A DNA stretch of 64,000 bases from CAZXSK01 sp964642855. GTDB taxonomy: Bacteria > Planctomycetota > Phycisphaerae > SM23-33. Both the position numbers and the translations under genes were made by a program. The stretch covers positions 28,160-92,159 of the forward strand of contig CAZXSK010000006.1 of the NCBI GenBank assembly GCA_964642855.1. Reading direction: 5' to 3'. Under the pieces are notes generated by a model. The model was not told where the DNA came from. It saw only the letters and a program-made list of their open reading frames with translations, and did not search any database. Shown here one piece after another: positions 1 through 8,209 of the stretch (positions are counted from its first letter, which is position 1; each line of letters begins with the position of its first letter).

Positions 1-1071
1 ATGAAAGACCCCGCCATGGCCATCGCGCGAGTGGGTGAGCCTACGCTCTGGCCGGCTGCCTACGAAGCCCTCGACCAGCGCGAAGATGCCCCTGACTGCT
101 ACGAGAAGCTCCTGCGACTCATGCCGGCCGGGGAACTCGACACAATTGGATCGCGACTGATTGACGCCGATCGGACCGAAGCGATCCGCGAGGTGGCGTC
201 CGATGCCACCCTCCGCCCTGTCCAGCACGTGGAGGTACTGCTATGGCTGTGGAAGGGGCCTTCCGTAGAGGTCCCCGAAGCGCCCAGTCGGCTGGATATT
301 CTCTCGCGGTTCTTCACCGTCATGCGAGAGCTGTCCCGCGATGCCCAGGTCGACAACGACTTCCGCAGGGACACCAACCAGAGAATCCGCAGCGCCCTGA
401 CCGATGCCAACGCCAGGCGATTTCGTGAGGTGATCCAGGACATCGACGAGGGACTCGCCAGGACCATCAAACGCCGCGTCGAACGTGCCGACGGCCTGAG
501 TGACGCATCCCGCGAGCAGCTTCTGGGGATTCTGCGCGAAGAGTTCTACACGCTGTTCATGAAGGAGAAGGTCGACCCCTGGCTGGACGAATCGGTCACG
601 TGGATTACCGAGAAGTCCATGCTTGCCATCGAGGCGGAACTTAAAGAACTCAATGAGGTCACGATCCCGGCGAACTCCCGGGCCATCGGCGCAGCGGCAG
701 AGCTTGGCGACCTGTCCGAGAACGGCGAATGGCAGTACGCCATCGAGGAGCGCAGGCGCCTGCAGGGCAAGGTGGCCCAGCTTCAGGACGAGATGGTCCG
801 AGCCCGCGTGCTGAGTCCCGAAGACGTCCCGACCGACAATGTCGGCATCGGCTCAACGGTCACGCTCACGCCCTCCGATGGCGGCGAGTCCGTCGAGTTG
901 ACGATTCTCGGCCCGCCGGAGGCGGACGTCGATAACCGCGTGTACAGCTATCGCACGCCTTTGGCCCAGACGATGCTCGGACACTCCCCGGGAGACACCG
1001 TAACCCTCAAGCTGGGTGGCAACGAAGCGACGTATCGCATCGAGGCAATCGGGTCGGCGCTGGCGCGATAG
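1..1071 (+). CDS. GreA/GreB-family transcription elongation factor, 5' end outside window
   Basis: The C-terminal half is a Gre factor, which binds the RNA polymerase secondary channel and stimulates cleavage of backtracked transcripts. Residues about 201-275 form the coiled-coil finger, with the acidic tip GDLSENGEWQYA at about 236-247; its Asp and Glu match the catalytic pair of GreA. Residues about 281-351 are the FKBP-like C-terminal domain. The roughly 200 residues before the finger are helical, are not part of ordinary GreA (about 158 aa), and run off the window edge, so the ATG at position 1 may be internal. The extension is of unknown function. The gene converges on the pilin-like gene with a 9-base gap. 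Confidence 0.85.
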   Translation: MKDPAMAIARVGEPTLWPAAYEALDQREDAPDCYEKLLRLMPAGELDTIGSRLIDADRTEAIREVASDATLRPVQHVEVLLWLWKGPSVEVPEAPSRLDILSRFFTVMRELSRDAQVDNDFRRDTNQRIRSALTDANARRFREVIQDIDEGLARTIKRRVERADGLSDASREQLLGILREEFYTLFMKEKVDPWLDESVTWITEKSMLAIEAELKELNEVTIPANSRAIGAAAELGDLSENGEWQYAIEERRRLQGKVAQLQDEMVRARVLSPEDVPTDNVGIGSTVTLTPSDGGESVELTILGPPEADVDNRVYSYRTPLAQTMLGHSPGDTVTLKLGGNEATYRIEAIGSALAR

Positions 1072-1080
1072 ACACCCCGA

Positions 1081-1797
1081 TCACCAGCCGTCGTCCTTGT
1101 CCGGCACGCAGCGAAGTCGGCTGTTGTCGCGGTCGGCTTCGTCGTAGAATTCGCCCAGCGAGATCCACACGGTGTGACCACCGAACGCGCTGACGGTTGC
1201 GCCCGTACGATGCCGACGGGTGATCCCCTCGCCAGGGTTATTCGTGCCGTCGTTCCACCACGAGTTCTCCTCGTCGGTTTCCCAGAAGCAGATCGCCTCG
1301 GGGCCGAAATCCGACAGGCGGTACTTCGGCCAGTAGGAACTGCTGCCGCCCACCACCGCACGGTTGATCTCGTAGCTGGTGAGTTTGTGGATTGGTCCGG
1401 CGTCGTAGGGGCCGCGCTCGCCCGGGCACCGATAGGTACGCTTGTCCCCCGTGAACGGCCAGAGCGTCCCCTCCTCCTGCGTCACGTTGTCCTTGTGGGG
1501 ATCGCTGTGCCTGTAGTGATACAACCAGCCCGGATGCTCCTCTGCGAAGGGCGCGGTCTTGCGGGTTCGCCCGCGTTCCATCTTGTTGGAGTTCGCGAAA
1601 GGCAGGAACTCCTTGTATTGCAACGAGTAAAGGTGAATCGCGGTGATCAGTGAATGATGGTTGGTTTCGCAGACCGCCTCCTTCGCCAGATCCTTCGCCG
1701 CTACAAGGGACGGAAGCAGAATCGAAACCAGCATCGCGATAATCGCGATCACCACCAGCAGTTCGATCAAAGTAAAGCCGCGAGAGGTCTTCGACAT
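1081..1797 (-). CDS. Prepilin-type N-terminal cleavage/methylation domain protein
   Basis: A 238-aa protein starting with a class III (type IV pilin/pseudopilin) signal: short basic leader, Gly-Phe-Thr-Leu-Ile-Glu cleavage site and a hydrophobic helix (residues 7-30). Prepilin peptidase would cut after the Gly and methylate the Phe. The rest is a globular domain typical of the very numerous planctomycetal pseudopilin-like proteins, which are exported and may stay anchored by the helix. The C-terminus is rich in Trp, Gly and charged residues. It is preceded by a good sigma-70 promoter and a 16-base palindrome in its leader. Its substrate or partners cannot be told from sequence. Confidence 0.85.
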   Translation of the reverse strand: MSKTSRGFTLIELLVVIAIIAMLVSILLPSLVAAKDLAKEAVCETNHHSLITAIHLYSLQYKEFLPFANSNKMERGRTRKTAPFAEEHPGWLYHYRHSDPHKDNVTQEEGTLWPFTGDKRTYRCPGERGPYDAGPIHKLTSYEINRAVVGGSSSYWPKYRLSDFGPEAICFWETDEENSWWNDGTNNPGEGITRRHRTGATVSAFGGHTVWISLGEFYDEADRDNSRLRCVPDKDDGW

Positions 1798-1808
1798 GTC
1801 GCACCACC

Positions 1809-1824
1809 TGCGCCGATCGGCGCA
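1809..1824. promoter_or_regulatory. 16-bp perfect palindrome in the leader of the pilin-like gene
   Basis: TGCGCCGATCGGCGCA reads the same on both strands. It lies between the predicted transcription start (about 1862) and the ATG at 1797, ending 12 bases before the start codon. It could be an operator, or an RNA hairpin that masks the ribosome binding site; no clear Shine-Dalgarno is otherwise visible. Confidence 0.4.
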
Positions 1825-1868
1825 CCAGAAGAATTGATGTCGAATCAGTCCCCACGGCGTGCTATTTG

Positions 1869-1897
1869 AGTGTACCCCCGAGCCCCGGTCCGGTCAA
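1869..1897 (-). promoter_or_regulatory. Sigma-70 type promoter of the pilin-like gene
   Basis: On the minus strand TTGACC (1897-1892), 17 bases, TACACT (1874-1869). The spacer ends in five Gs directly before the -10 box. Predicted start near 1862 gives a leader of about 65 nt. Confidence 0.6.
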
Positions 1898-1910
1898 CCC
1901 CTTCGAACCG

Positions 1911-4007
1911 TCAATCGGCGCCTTCGTCTCCCGGCGAGGCGGTGTCGACGTACACCGTGGCATCGAAGCTCTCCAGGTCGTTGGCCTGGTACTCGCTCTT
2001 GAGTTCCGGATGGTCCGAGAGCTTCTCCAATGTCAGTCGGTAGGTCTGGCCCTTCTGGCGGGTGTCCTGGAGCTTCTTCGAGTCGAGAATCATCCAATGG
2101 GCAACGTGGATCTCGCTGCCTTTCTCCATTTCGCCCCGGTGAACTTCGGTGACCTCGTAGGCGTACACTGCCAGCGCCCGGGGATACGTATCGATATCCG
2201 ACGGGTCGGGAGCGGCGGTCTTCTCCAACAATCGGGCGTCGACCACGATTCGCGACGGCTGGGTGCGATTCTTGTACCGGCTGGATGCCAATTCGTGGCG
2301 TTTCTTCACTTCGGCTGCCGGTACGGCCCGGTTGAGAATCGCGATTGCTTCGAGGTCGCCATTCCATCCATCTCTGCCCGCCGACCGCCCACCGAACGTC
2401 AGGTCCAGTGGGTCCCAGGTCGACAGGTCACCCCCGACGTTCTTTGCCCCGAGATACTCACCGTCCTGGTACGCTCGTACCACCCCGTCGTCGAAAGTCA
2501 CCACCAAATGGGAGGGTTTGCTCGCCCTGACGATGCCGACCACTACTCCACTACCTTTGCCGGTTTTGTCCGTGCGAGAGGTGCGAAGCCGAAGCACCAG
2601 CCGCCTGCCTAACTGGGTCAGCGCGAAATTCTTCAGATCGCCCTTGCCGGCGAAAGCAGCGATGGCCAGTTCCTTCTCGGTCGACGCCTGCGACGCTGTC
2701 ATCGTCAGTTCCAGCGTGAATGCGTCGCTGTCGCGGCAGGCAGCCTGAAGTGCCCTGGAAACGCCTTCCGCCTCCATCCAACCACCGTTGAGCCTGGCGG
2801 CACCACCGAGGCCGGGCAGCGCCGATCCGCGAAGCTTCGCCGAGCATCGCCGGATCTCCTTGCCGTTGGCATCCTCCAGGCGGTTGCCCGAGGTCGTGTG
2901 CTCCCACAGAAAGACCAGCCCGTCGTGCGTGCCCGGCCAGGTGTCGCCAAGTTCACGGCTTCCGCTTGTGTCGGCCTTGTCCTTGCCGGGCGCTTCGGAA
3001 GCGGCTTTTCTGTGCGGCGCGGGGGGCTTCTTGCTCGCTGCTTCCACCCATCCGTCGACGGCGGAATTCCTACCGTCTGCGCAGACGGGAATCCAGGTCG
3101 TGAACTTGCGATAGTTGTCGCTGAACTGCCCTATATACACCCAGGGCGACTTGCGGCTGGGGCGATCGGTACAGACCACAAAACGGGTGTCGTTGAGCCA
3201 TCGCGGACACTCAGCCGACCCGGTGCGGGGGTTGATGCGGATCATCCAGCCCTTCTCCTGGCCTGGCTCGTACATGCCCAGGTACTGATGGGCGCCGCCG
3301 ACGCAATGGAAAAACCGGTAGCTGTTGTCCCGGGCGATCTGCGGCCAGCATCCCGTACCGTATTTCTCAAAGCCCTGGGTCTTCTCCGCGAGATCGAGGA
3401 TGCCGTTGTGAGGCCAGGGGAAGGTCGCACCGACCCGTCTGCCATCGGCCGAGGTCTGCCAATTGGTGCTCTTGCCTTTCCTGGGCTTCCAGCCCTCGAA
3501 CTTCCAGACTACTTCGCTGCTGTTGGGGTCATCCAGAGGAGCCGTGCGGATCTCGTTTTCTTTCGTCTGCCAGTAGATCCACTCGCGAGGTCTGCCGTCA
3601 TCGACGTCGGTCCAGTCAGGCCGGACGTACGTCACCCGCCCTTCCACGAGGGCAGTGGGCCTATCGCTACCCCAGTCCACGACGTAGCTGGTCCACCGGC
3701 CGTAGTCGATGAAAACGACCTGTCTTCCGGAAGGCGTAATCACGGGGCGGTCGCAGTTGAGTCCCAGGTCCTTCTCCACGTAGCCTTTGCCATCGTCGGT
3801 GTCGAAGAAGACCAGCTTGCCCTTGCGGATCCAGACCATGCGGGTCCGGGAGCCCGTAAGCTTCCGGACGGATCTGGCAGCGGACTTCGCGTTTACGTCG
3901 GAGCGCGACCGCTTCGTTTCGCGCGCGGTGGCAGGGCTTGCTGCAGCGACGACGGCGATCGATGTCAGCAGCAGACGGACAACTCTGGGAGGATGAATCA
4001 AGGTCAT
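1911..4007 (-). CDS. Secreted protein with PD40-like propeller region and LamG domain
   Basis: A 698-aa exported protein. The N-terminus has a signal peptide (residues about 1-25, ending in an Ala-rich cleavage region). Residues about 45-330 carry short Trp/Asp-rich strands of the TolB/PD40 propeller kind. Residues about 375-590 look like a concanavalin-type LamG domain (a 'GGxxRLNGGW' start and an 'AYQDGEYLG' strand). The C-terminal 110 residues are a separate beta-rich region. A perfect TATAAT lies 7 bases before the ATG at 4007, so this start fits a leaderless mRNA and the ATG at 4016 would overlap the -10 box. Carbohydrate binding is likely; catalytic activity cannot be assigned. Confidence 0.7.
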   Translation of the reverse strand: MTLIHPPRVVRLLLTSIAVVAAASPATARETKRSRSDVNAKSAARSVRKLTGSRTRMVWIRKGKLVFFDTDDGKGYVEKDLGLNCDRPVITPSGRQVVFIDYGRWTSYVVDWGSDRPTALVEGRVTYVRPDWTDVDDGRPREWIYWQTKENEIRTAPLDDPNSSEVVWKFEGWKPRKGKSTNWQTSADGRRVGATFPWPHNGILDLAEKTQGFEKYGTGCWPQIARDNSYRFFHCVGGAHQYLGMYEPGQEKGWMIRINPRTGSAECPRWLNDTRFVVCTDRPSRKSPWVYIGQFSDNYRKFTTWIPVCADGRNSAVDGWVEAASKKPPAPHRKAASEAPGKDKADTSGSRELGDTWPGTHDGLVFLWEHTTSGNRLEDANGKEIRRCSAKLRGSALPGLGGAARLNGGWMEAEGVSRALQAACRDSDAFTLELTMTASQASTEKELAIAAFAGKGDLKNFALTQLGRRLVLRLRTSRTDKTGKGSGVVVGIVRASKPSHLVVTFDDGVVRAYQDGEYLGAKNVGGDLSTWDPLDLTFGGRSAGRDGWNGDLEAIAILNRAVPAAEVKKRHELASSRYKNRTQPSRIVVDARLLEKTAAPDPSDIDTYPRALAVYAYEVTEVHRGEMEKGSEIHVAHWMILDSKKLQDTRQKGQTYRLTLEKLSDHPELKSEYQANDLESFDATVYVDTASPGDEGAD

Positions 4008-4014
4008 GGCAGTC

Positions 4015-4020
4015 ATTATA
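4015..4020 (-). promoter_or_regulatory. -10 box TATAAT placed for a leaderless transcript
   Basis: TATAAT on the minus strand ends 7 bases before the ATG at 4007. A start at +1 would fall on or next to the start codon. No -35 match and no Shine-Dalgarno are visible. Confidence 0.45.
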
Positions 4021-4086
4021 ACGCGACTCGAGGGGCCGGGGATCGCCGATTTCCCCACCGGATTGGCCGAGAAGCCGTTGTGCGGA

Positions 4087-4115
4087 TTGACCCCTGCGTC
4101 TCGGGCGGGGATAAT
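4087..4115 (+). promoter_or_regulatory. Promoter of the GH130/beta-helix pair
   Basis: TTGACC (4087-4092), 17 bases, GATAAT (4110-4115). A G-rich spacer abuts the -10 box. Predicted start about 4122 gives a leader of about 80 nt before the GTG at 4204. Confidence 0.6.
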
Positions 4116-4203
4116 GCAAGGTTCTGTGGAAACCTGCGCACCACACGCAGCCTCAAGCGCTTCGGCTCCGACAGGACATCGGACCTGCCAGAAAGGAACA
4201 CAC

Positions 4204-5229
4204 GTGAAACTGCAGCGATTTGAGGGCAACCCGGTTCTTTCTCCCGTTCCGGACAGTTGGTGGCAATGCGCGGTAACCGCCAACCCGGGAGCCTGGTACG
4301 ACCCCGCTTCCAGAACCGTCACCATGCTCTACCGGGCCTCGGCAGCAGATGTCGAGCATAAGGTCTATCTCGGACGGGCGGTTTCCGGGGATGGGTTCCA
4401 CTTCGACCGCGTCGGCAGCGAACCGGCCGTGGCTCCGTCTGACGGGTTTGACGGCGGGTGCGTTGAAGACCCGCGCATTGTCAAGTTCGGGGAGTGGTAT
4501 TTCATCACCTATGCATCGCGGCCTTTCCCCGCCGGGCAGTACTGGCTGAAGACGCCCAACGAGCAGTGGAAGCCGCCCTTTGCGAGCGAAGACTGGCCGC
4601 TTTGTATGCGGGAAAGTCTCAGCTCCTCGGGGCTGCTGATCACCAGGGATTTCCAGACCTATTACCGCGGCGGACGGCTGACCCATCCGATGCTCGACGA
4701 CCGCGATGCGATCCTCCTGCCCGAGAAGATCGACGGCCAGTATGCGATGCTACACCGCCCCATGAGCTGGACCGGCACGCAGTACGGAACCGAGAACCCG
4801 GCGATGTGGATGATGCTCTCGGACGATCTGCACTGCTGGGACTACGGCACCTCCCGGTTCGTCGCCAAGGCCGAGTTCGACTGGGAGCAGAAAATCGGTG
4901 GCTCGACTCCTCCCCTCCGGACCGACCGCGGTTGGTTGACCATCTATCACGCCGTCGGCGAGGATCTGCACTACCGGCTGGGCGTGATGATGCTTGACCT
5001 TGACGAGCCATGGCGGGTCACGCATCGCGCATCGGAATGGATCATGCAGCCTGAGGAATGGTACGAGTTGGAAGGCTTCTACCACGGGTGCATCTTCCCG
5101 TGCGGCAACGTCGTGATCGATGGAAAACTGTTCGTGTACTATGGCGCAGCAGACCGATACGTCGGCGTCGCCACCGCGGATTTCCAGGAAATGGTGGATT
5201 GGGTCTGCGAGTTTCCGGTGAAAGGCTGA
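4204..5229 (+). CDS. Glycoside hydrolase family 130 (beta-mannoside phosphorylase-like)
   Basis: A 341-aa five-bladed propeller enzyme of the GH130 type, which phosphorolyses beta-mannosides or related glycosides to a sugar-1-phosphate. Visible hallmarks are the Asp of CVEDPRI (about residues 86-92), where GH130 enzymes keep their proton donor, repeated blade motifs such as AVSGDGFHFDR and MMLSDDLHCW, and a His/Tyr-rich end (FYHGCIFPCG). Length fits the family. GTG at 4204 is chosen because AAGGA lies 7-8 bases upstream. There is no signal peptide, so it acts in the cytoplasm on imported oligosaccharides. The beta-helix gene starts 3 bases after its stop. Exact substrate is unknown. Confidence 0.85.
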   Translation: MKLQRFEGNPVLSPVPDSWWQCAVTANPGAWYDPASRTVTMLYRASAADVEHKVYLGRAVSGDGFHFDRVGSEPAVAPSDGFDGGCVEDPRIVKFGEWYFITYASRPFPAGQYWLKTPNEQWKPPFASEDWPLCMRESLSSSGLLITRDFQTYYRGGRLTHPMLDDRDAILLPEKIDGQYAMLHRPMSWTGTQYGTENPAMWMMLSDDLHCWDYGTSRFVAKAEFDWEQKIGGSTPPLRTDRGWLTIYHAVGEDLHYRLGVMMLDLDEPWRVTHRASEWIMQPEEWYELEGFYHGCIFPCGNVVIDGKLFVYYGAADRYVGVATADFQEMVDWVCEFPVKG

Positions 5230-5232
5230 TCC

Positions 5233-7263
5233 ATGGCGAAGATCGACCATCCCTACCGTCCGTCCTGGCCGGGGACGGATCTCTACGTCTCGACCCGAGG
5301 CGCGGAGAAATGGTCCGGCCTGGTTCCCGAGCCCAACGAACATGACAGCGACGGGCCGCTGCCCTCGCTGCCCTGGGCGCTGGCGAGGCTTCGGGAGTCC
5401 CCGCCCGCCGGCCCGGTGACCATCTGGATGGACACAGGAACATACTTTCTCGACGAGCCCTTGGAGATCGGATTGGACCTTCCCCTGCTGACCATCGCGG
5501 CGCGTCCGGGCGCGAAGGTCGTGCTTAGCGGTGGAAGGCTGATCCGCGATATGGAGGAAACCACCCGCAACGGACACCGCGCGTGGGTTGCCCGCCTGCC
5601 GGAAGTCGCCCGGGGCAAATGGTACTTCCGCTCGCTTTTTGTCAACGGGCATGTGCGGCCGCGTTCCAGGCTGCCTCGGGAAGGCGTCTGGCGGATCGAT
5701 CGCGTGCCCGGCATGAGCTTCGAAGGGTTCATCGGCCCGGCCGAAGCCCTCCACGAGACGTTCTACTGCAAGCCGGACCAGGTCCAGCAGTGGAAGAACA
5801 TTTCGGATGTGGACGCTGTGGCAGTGCACTACTGGCTGGAGGAACGCCTCCCACTGGCCGAAGTGGATCCGGAAACCGGACGCGTTGTCGCCCAGATCAA
5901 GCCCCACTATCCGCTGAAGGACGATGCAGCAGCCCGTTGCGCGAGAGTGTGGTTTGAGAACGTCGAGGAAGCTCTGCAGGAGCCCGGCCAGTGGTACCTC
6001 GATCGGCAGCAGGAACTGCTGACCTACCTGCCTCTCGAGGACGAACAACTGTCCGACAGCGAGATCATCGCCCCCGTCATCGACCACCTGGTGCGCATCG
6101 AGGGCACGTCCGACCAGCCGGTGCGCGGAATCATGCTGCAAGGCCTGACGCTTGCACACGCAGACTGGCATCCTATGCCAGGCCGAGCCACCGATCCGCA
6201 GGCGGCGTTTACGGTTCCGGGCATCGTTCGGCTGCGACATGCCAGACAGTGCGCAGTGCAAGGCTGCTACCTCGGGCCGGCCGGTCCCTATGGAATCGAC
6301 CTCGGCGCGGGCTGTCGGGGCAACCGGATCTCCGGCTGCACGCTGCGGGAACTGGGCGCGGGCGGCATCAAGCTCATCGGCTCCCACCGACAGGCCGATC
6401 GCTGCAGTCACACGCTTATCGAGGACAATGAGATCTGCCACTGCACGTGGGCATTCCCCAGCGCAGTCGGCGTGCTGATAGTACATTCCGACCACAATGT
6501 CGTGCGTGGCAATCACGTGCATCACCTGGAGTACAGCGGGATCAGTTGCGGCTGGACGTGGGGCTTTGGGGACTGTCCCACCCACCACAATCGGATCGAG
6601 GGCAATCACATCCATCATCTCGGCACCGGGCTGCTCAATGACATGGGGGGAATCTATACGCTCGGTGAGCAGCCGGGCACGGTGATCTGCGGAAACCACA
6701 TTCACGACATCAGGGCTGAGAACTACGGCGGCTGGGCGATCTACGCAGACGAAGGCTCCAGCCACCTTGTGATCGAGAAGAACCTGATGCACCATACCTC
6801 GAGCGAATGCTTCAACCTGCACTACGGTCGGGAGAATGTCGTGCGGAACAATGTGCTGGCCTTCTCGGGGCTGGGTGTGGCGTCGGTCAGTGCGACGGAT
6901 CCGTCGTGGAACTCGCTCACGTTCGAGCGGAACATCCTCTTGACGGACGGCAAGCCGGTGCTGGTCGCGCGAGACCGCGACACCCTCGCCCAGAAGGGCT
7001 TCGTCAGCGATCTGAACGTGCTGTGGGACGTCAACGGTTCGGATGTCTGCGGCGGGGACGAATCGCGCGACGCCGACTCGAAAGTCACCTGGAAGCGGTA
7101 CGGCATTGATGAGCTTCGCGAGATGGGCTACGACCTGCACAGCACGGTGTCGAATCCCGGGTTCGGTGATCCGGCCGGCGGGGATTTCAGCCTGCCAGAA
7201 CACAGCCCGGCGTATCGCTGTGGCTTCGTTTCGTTCAACGCAGCGGGGGTGCACGTCGGATAA
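5233..7263 (+). CDS. Right-handed parallel beta-helix protein (GH141-like)
   Basis: A 676-aa protein that opens with the DLYVSTRGAEKWSG type strand seen in GH141/GH120-like enzymes, followed by a WMDTGTYFL and VVLSGGRLI region. A long array of beta-helix rungs (about residues 280-580) is rich in Asn, Gly, His and Ile, such as NRIEGNHIHHLGTG. It has no signal peptide, unlike most secreted beta-helix glycosidases, which fits intracellular action together with the GH130 protein encoded 3 bases upstream. GH141 includes fucosidase and xylanase activities; which one applies here cannot be read from sequence, and a polysaccharide epimerase or lyase role is not excluded. Confidence 0.7.
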   Translation: MAKIDHPYRPSWPGTDLYVSTRGAEKWSGLVPEPNEHDSDGPLPSLPWALARLRESPPAGPVTIWMDTGTYFLDEPLEIGLDLPLLTIAARPGAKVVLSGGRLIRDMEETTRNGHRAWVARLPEVARGKWYFRSLFVNGHVRPRSRLPREGVWRIDRVPGMSFEGFIGPAEALHETFYCKPDQVQQWKNISDVDAVAVHYWLEERLPLAEVDPETGRVVAQIKPHYPLKDDAAARCARVWFENVEEALQEPGQWYLDRQQELLTYLPLEDEQLSDSEIIAPVIDHLVRIEGTSDQPVRGIMLQGLTLAHADWHPMPGRATDPQAAFTVPGIVRLRHARQCAVQGCYLGPAGPYGIDLGAGCRGNRISGCTLRELGAGGIKLIGSHRQADRCSHTLIEDNEICHCTWAFPSAVGVLIVHSDHNVVRGNHVHHLEYSGISCGWTWGFGDCPTHHNRIEGNHIHHLGTGLLNDMGGIYTLGEQPGTVICGNHIHDIRAENYGGWAIYADEGSSHLVIEKNLMHHTSSECFNLHYGRENVVRNNVLAFSGLGVASVSATDPSWNSLTFERNILLTDGKPVLVARDRDTLAQKGFVSDLNVLWDVNGSDVCGGDESRDADSKVTWKRYGIDELREMGYDLHSTVSNPGFGDPAGGDFSLPEHSPAYRCGFVSFNAAGVHVG

Positions 7264-7299
7264 CTCCGGGCGTGCGTTGCGGCGGCAGGTTGTAGGCCG

Positions 7300-7956
7300 T
7301 CAAGGATGAGAGACCAGGCGGTTCCGCAGGTCGCTCAGTTCTGCCATGCTCCAGTCGCCTGTCAACTGGAAGTGCTCCCCCAGCCGTGTTTCGATACGGG
7401 CAGCAGAGCAAACCTTCCCGTCGATGATGATCGCCAGCAGGTGTGCCCGTCGACCGGCTTCTCCCGCCGGCGTGCTGTACCGTTCGGTCAGCTCAGCCAG
7501 TGCTTTCGCAGCGGGGGGCGAGAGACGGAAGTCAAGCGCCGGCCGGCCTCGGTGGTCAGACCCGATGCGACAGGACAGGATCTCCCACGAGGGAAACCGC
7601 TTGTCATGGAGAAGGCATGTGTCCTTTGCATCTGACAAGGCGACATGGATACCCCCGCCTTCTCTGCGCTGAACGACCTCCGGCGGCGGGGGCATGCTTA
7701 CCTCCCACTGGCGCCACACGATCTGTGGGTTGCCGCTCGGTTCGCTGATGTCGAAAGCTTGCATGGCATGGCGGATCTTCTGGCTGCTCCAGACATCCGT
7801 ATCCCGCTGAACGACCAGACGGAACGTCAACGCCTCGGAGCGGTAGGTCTCCTTCGGCTGCCAGAGCAGGGGGAGCATCAGCATACCCACGAACGCAGCG
7901 GCCAGAGCAGCGACTCCGCAGAGGACGATCAACAGGTATTTCACGGGTTTCCGCAT
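7300..7956 (-). CDS. Membrane-anchored protein with SecDF P1-head-like domain
   Basis: A 218-aa protein. Residues 5-32 form one N-terminal transmembrane helix. The C-terminal region (about 130-215) resembles the P1 head subdomain of SecD: a DFRLSPPAAKALAEL strand-helix, then LLAIIIDGKVCSAARIET and a LTGDWSMAELSDLRNRL end, matching the 'AIVLDGKVISAP...ITGxFTxEEAxxLA' pattern of SecD. The rest of SecD (twelve-TM core, DPRGG motif) is missing, so it is not a translocase by itself. The start at 7956 is supported by AAGGGAAGGG upstream. It may be an envelope protein that borrowed the SecD head. Confidence 0.7.
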   Translation of the reverse strand: MRKPVKYLLIVLCGVAALAAAFVGMLMLPLLWQPKETYRSEALTFRLVVQRDTDVWSSQKIRHAMQAFDISEPSGNPQIVWRQWEVSMPPPPEVVQRREGGGIHVALSDAKDTCLLHDKRFPSWEILSCRIGSDHRGRPALDFRLSPPAAKALAELTERYSTPAGEAGRRAHLLAIIIDGKVCSAARIETRLGEHFQLTGDWSMAELSDLRNRLVSHP

Positions 7957-8101
7957 GCGGGCCCTTCCCTTGAGGCAAATCGGACAGCAACGGGAAAGAT
8001 GATACCCCCATTGTGCGTCGAGGCCAACGGCGAGACGGATAGATGACGCAAAGGCCCAGGCAGGGACAGCCCGTCGGAACTCTGGCCCTTTGGAGGAGCC
8101 G

Positions 8102-8154
8102 AACAAAAAGCCCGTGGGACCTGGCGAGGAGGAGTTCGCCAAGCCCCACGGGCT
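8102..8154 (-). terminator. Intrinsic terminator of the PEP-CTERM gene
   Basis: On the minus strand AGCCCGTGGG (8154-8145) pairs perfectly with CCCACGGGCT (8118-8109), followed by TTTTT. It lies 55 bases after the stop at 8210. Confidence 0.8.
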
Positions 8155-8209
8155 GTTGCGTCCAGCGGACCCATATAGCCTGTCCGCTGCATGATTTCAG
8201 AAAACGTCC

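Noticed and set aside
2898..4223. 441-codon open frame opposite the LamG protein
   Set aside because: No signal, no domain; the minus-strand gene has a signal peptide and a LamG domain.
4750..7254. 834-codon open frame opposite the GH130/beta-helix pair
   Set aside because: The plus strand has clear family motifs and a promoter with a ribosome site; the minus frame has neither.
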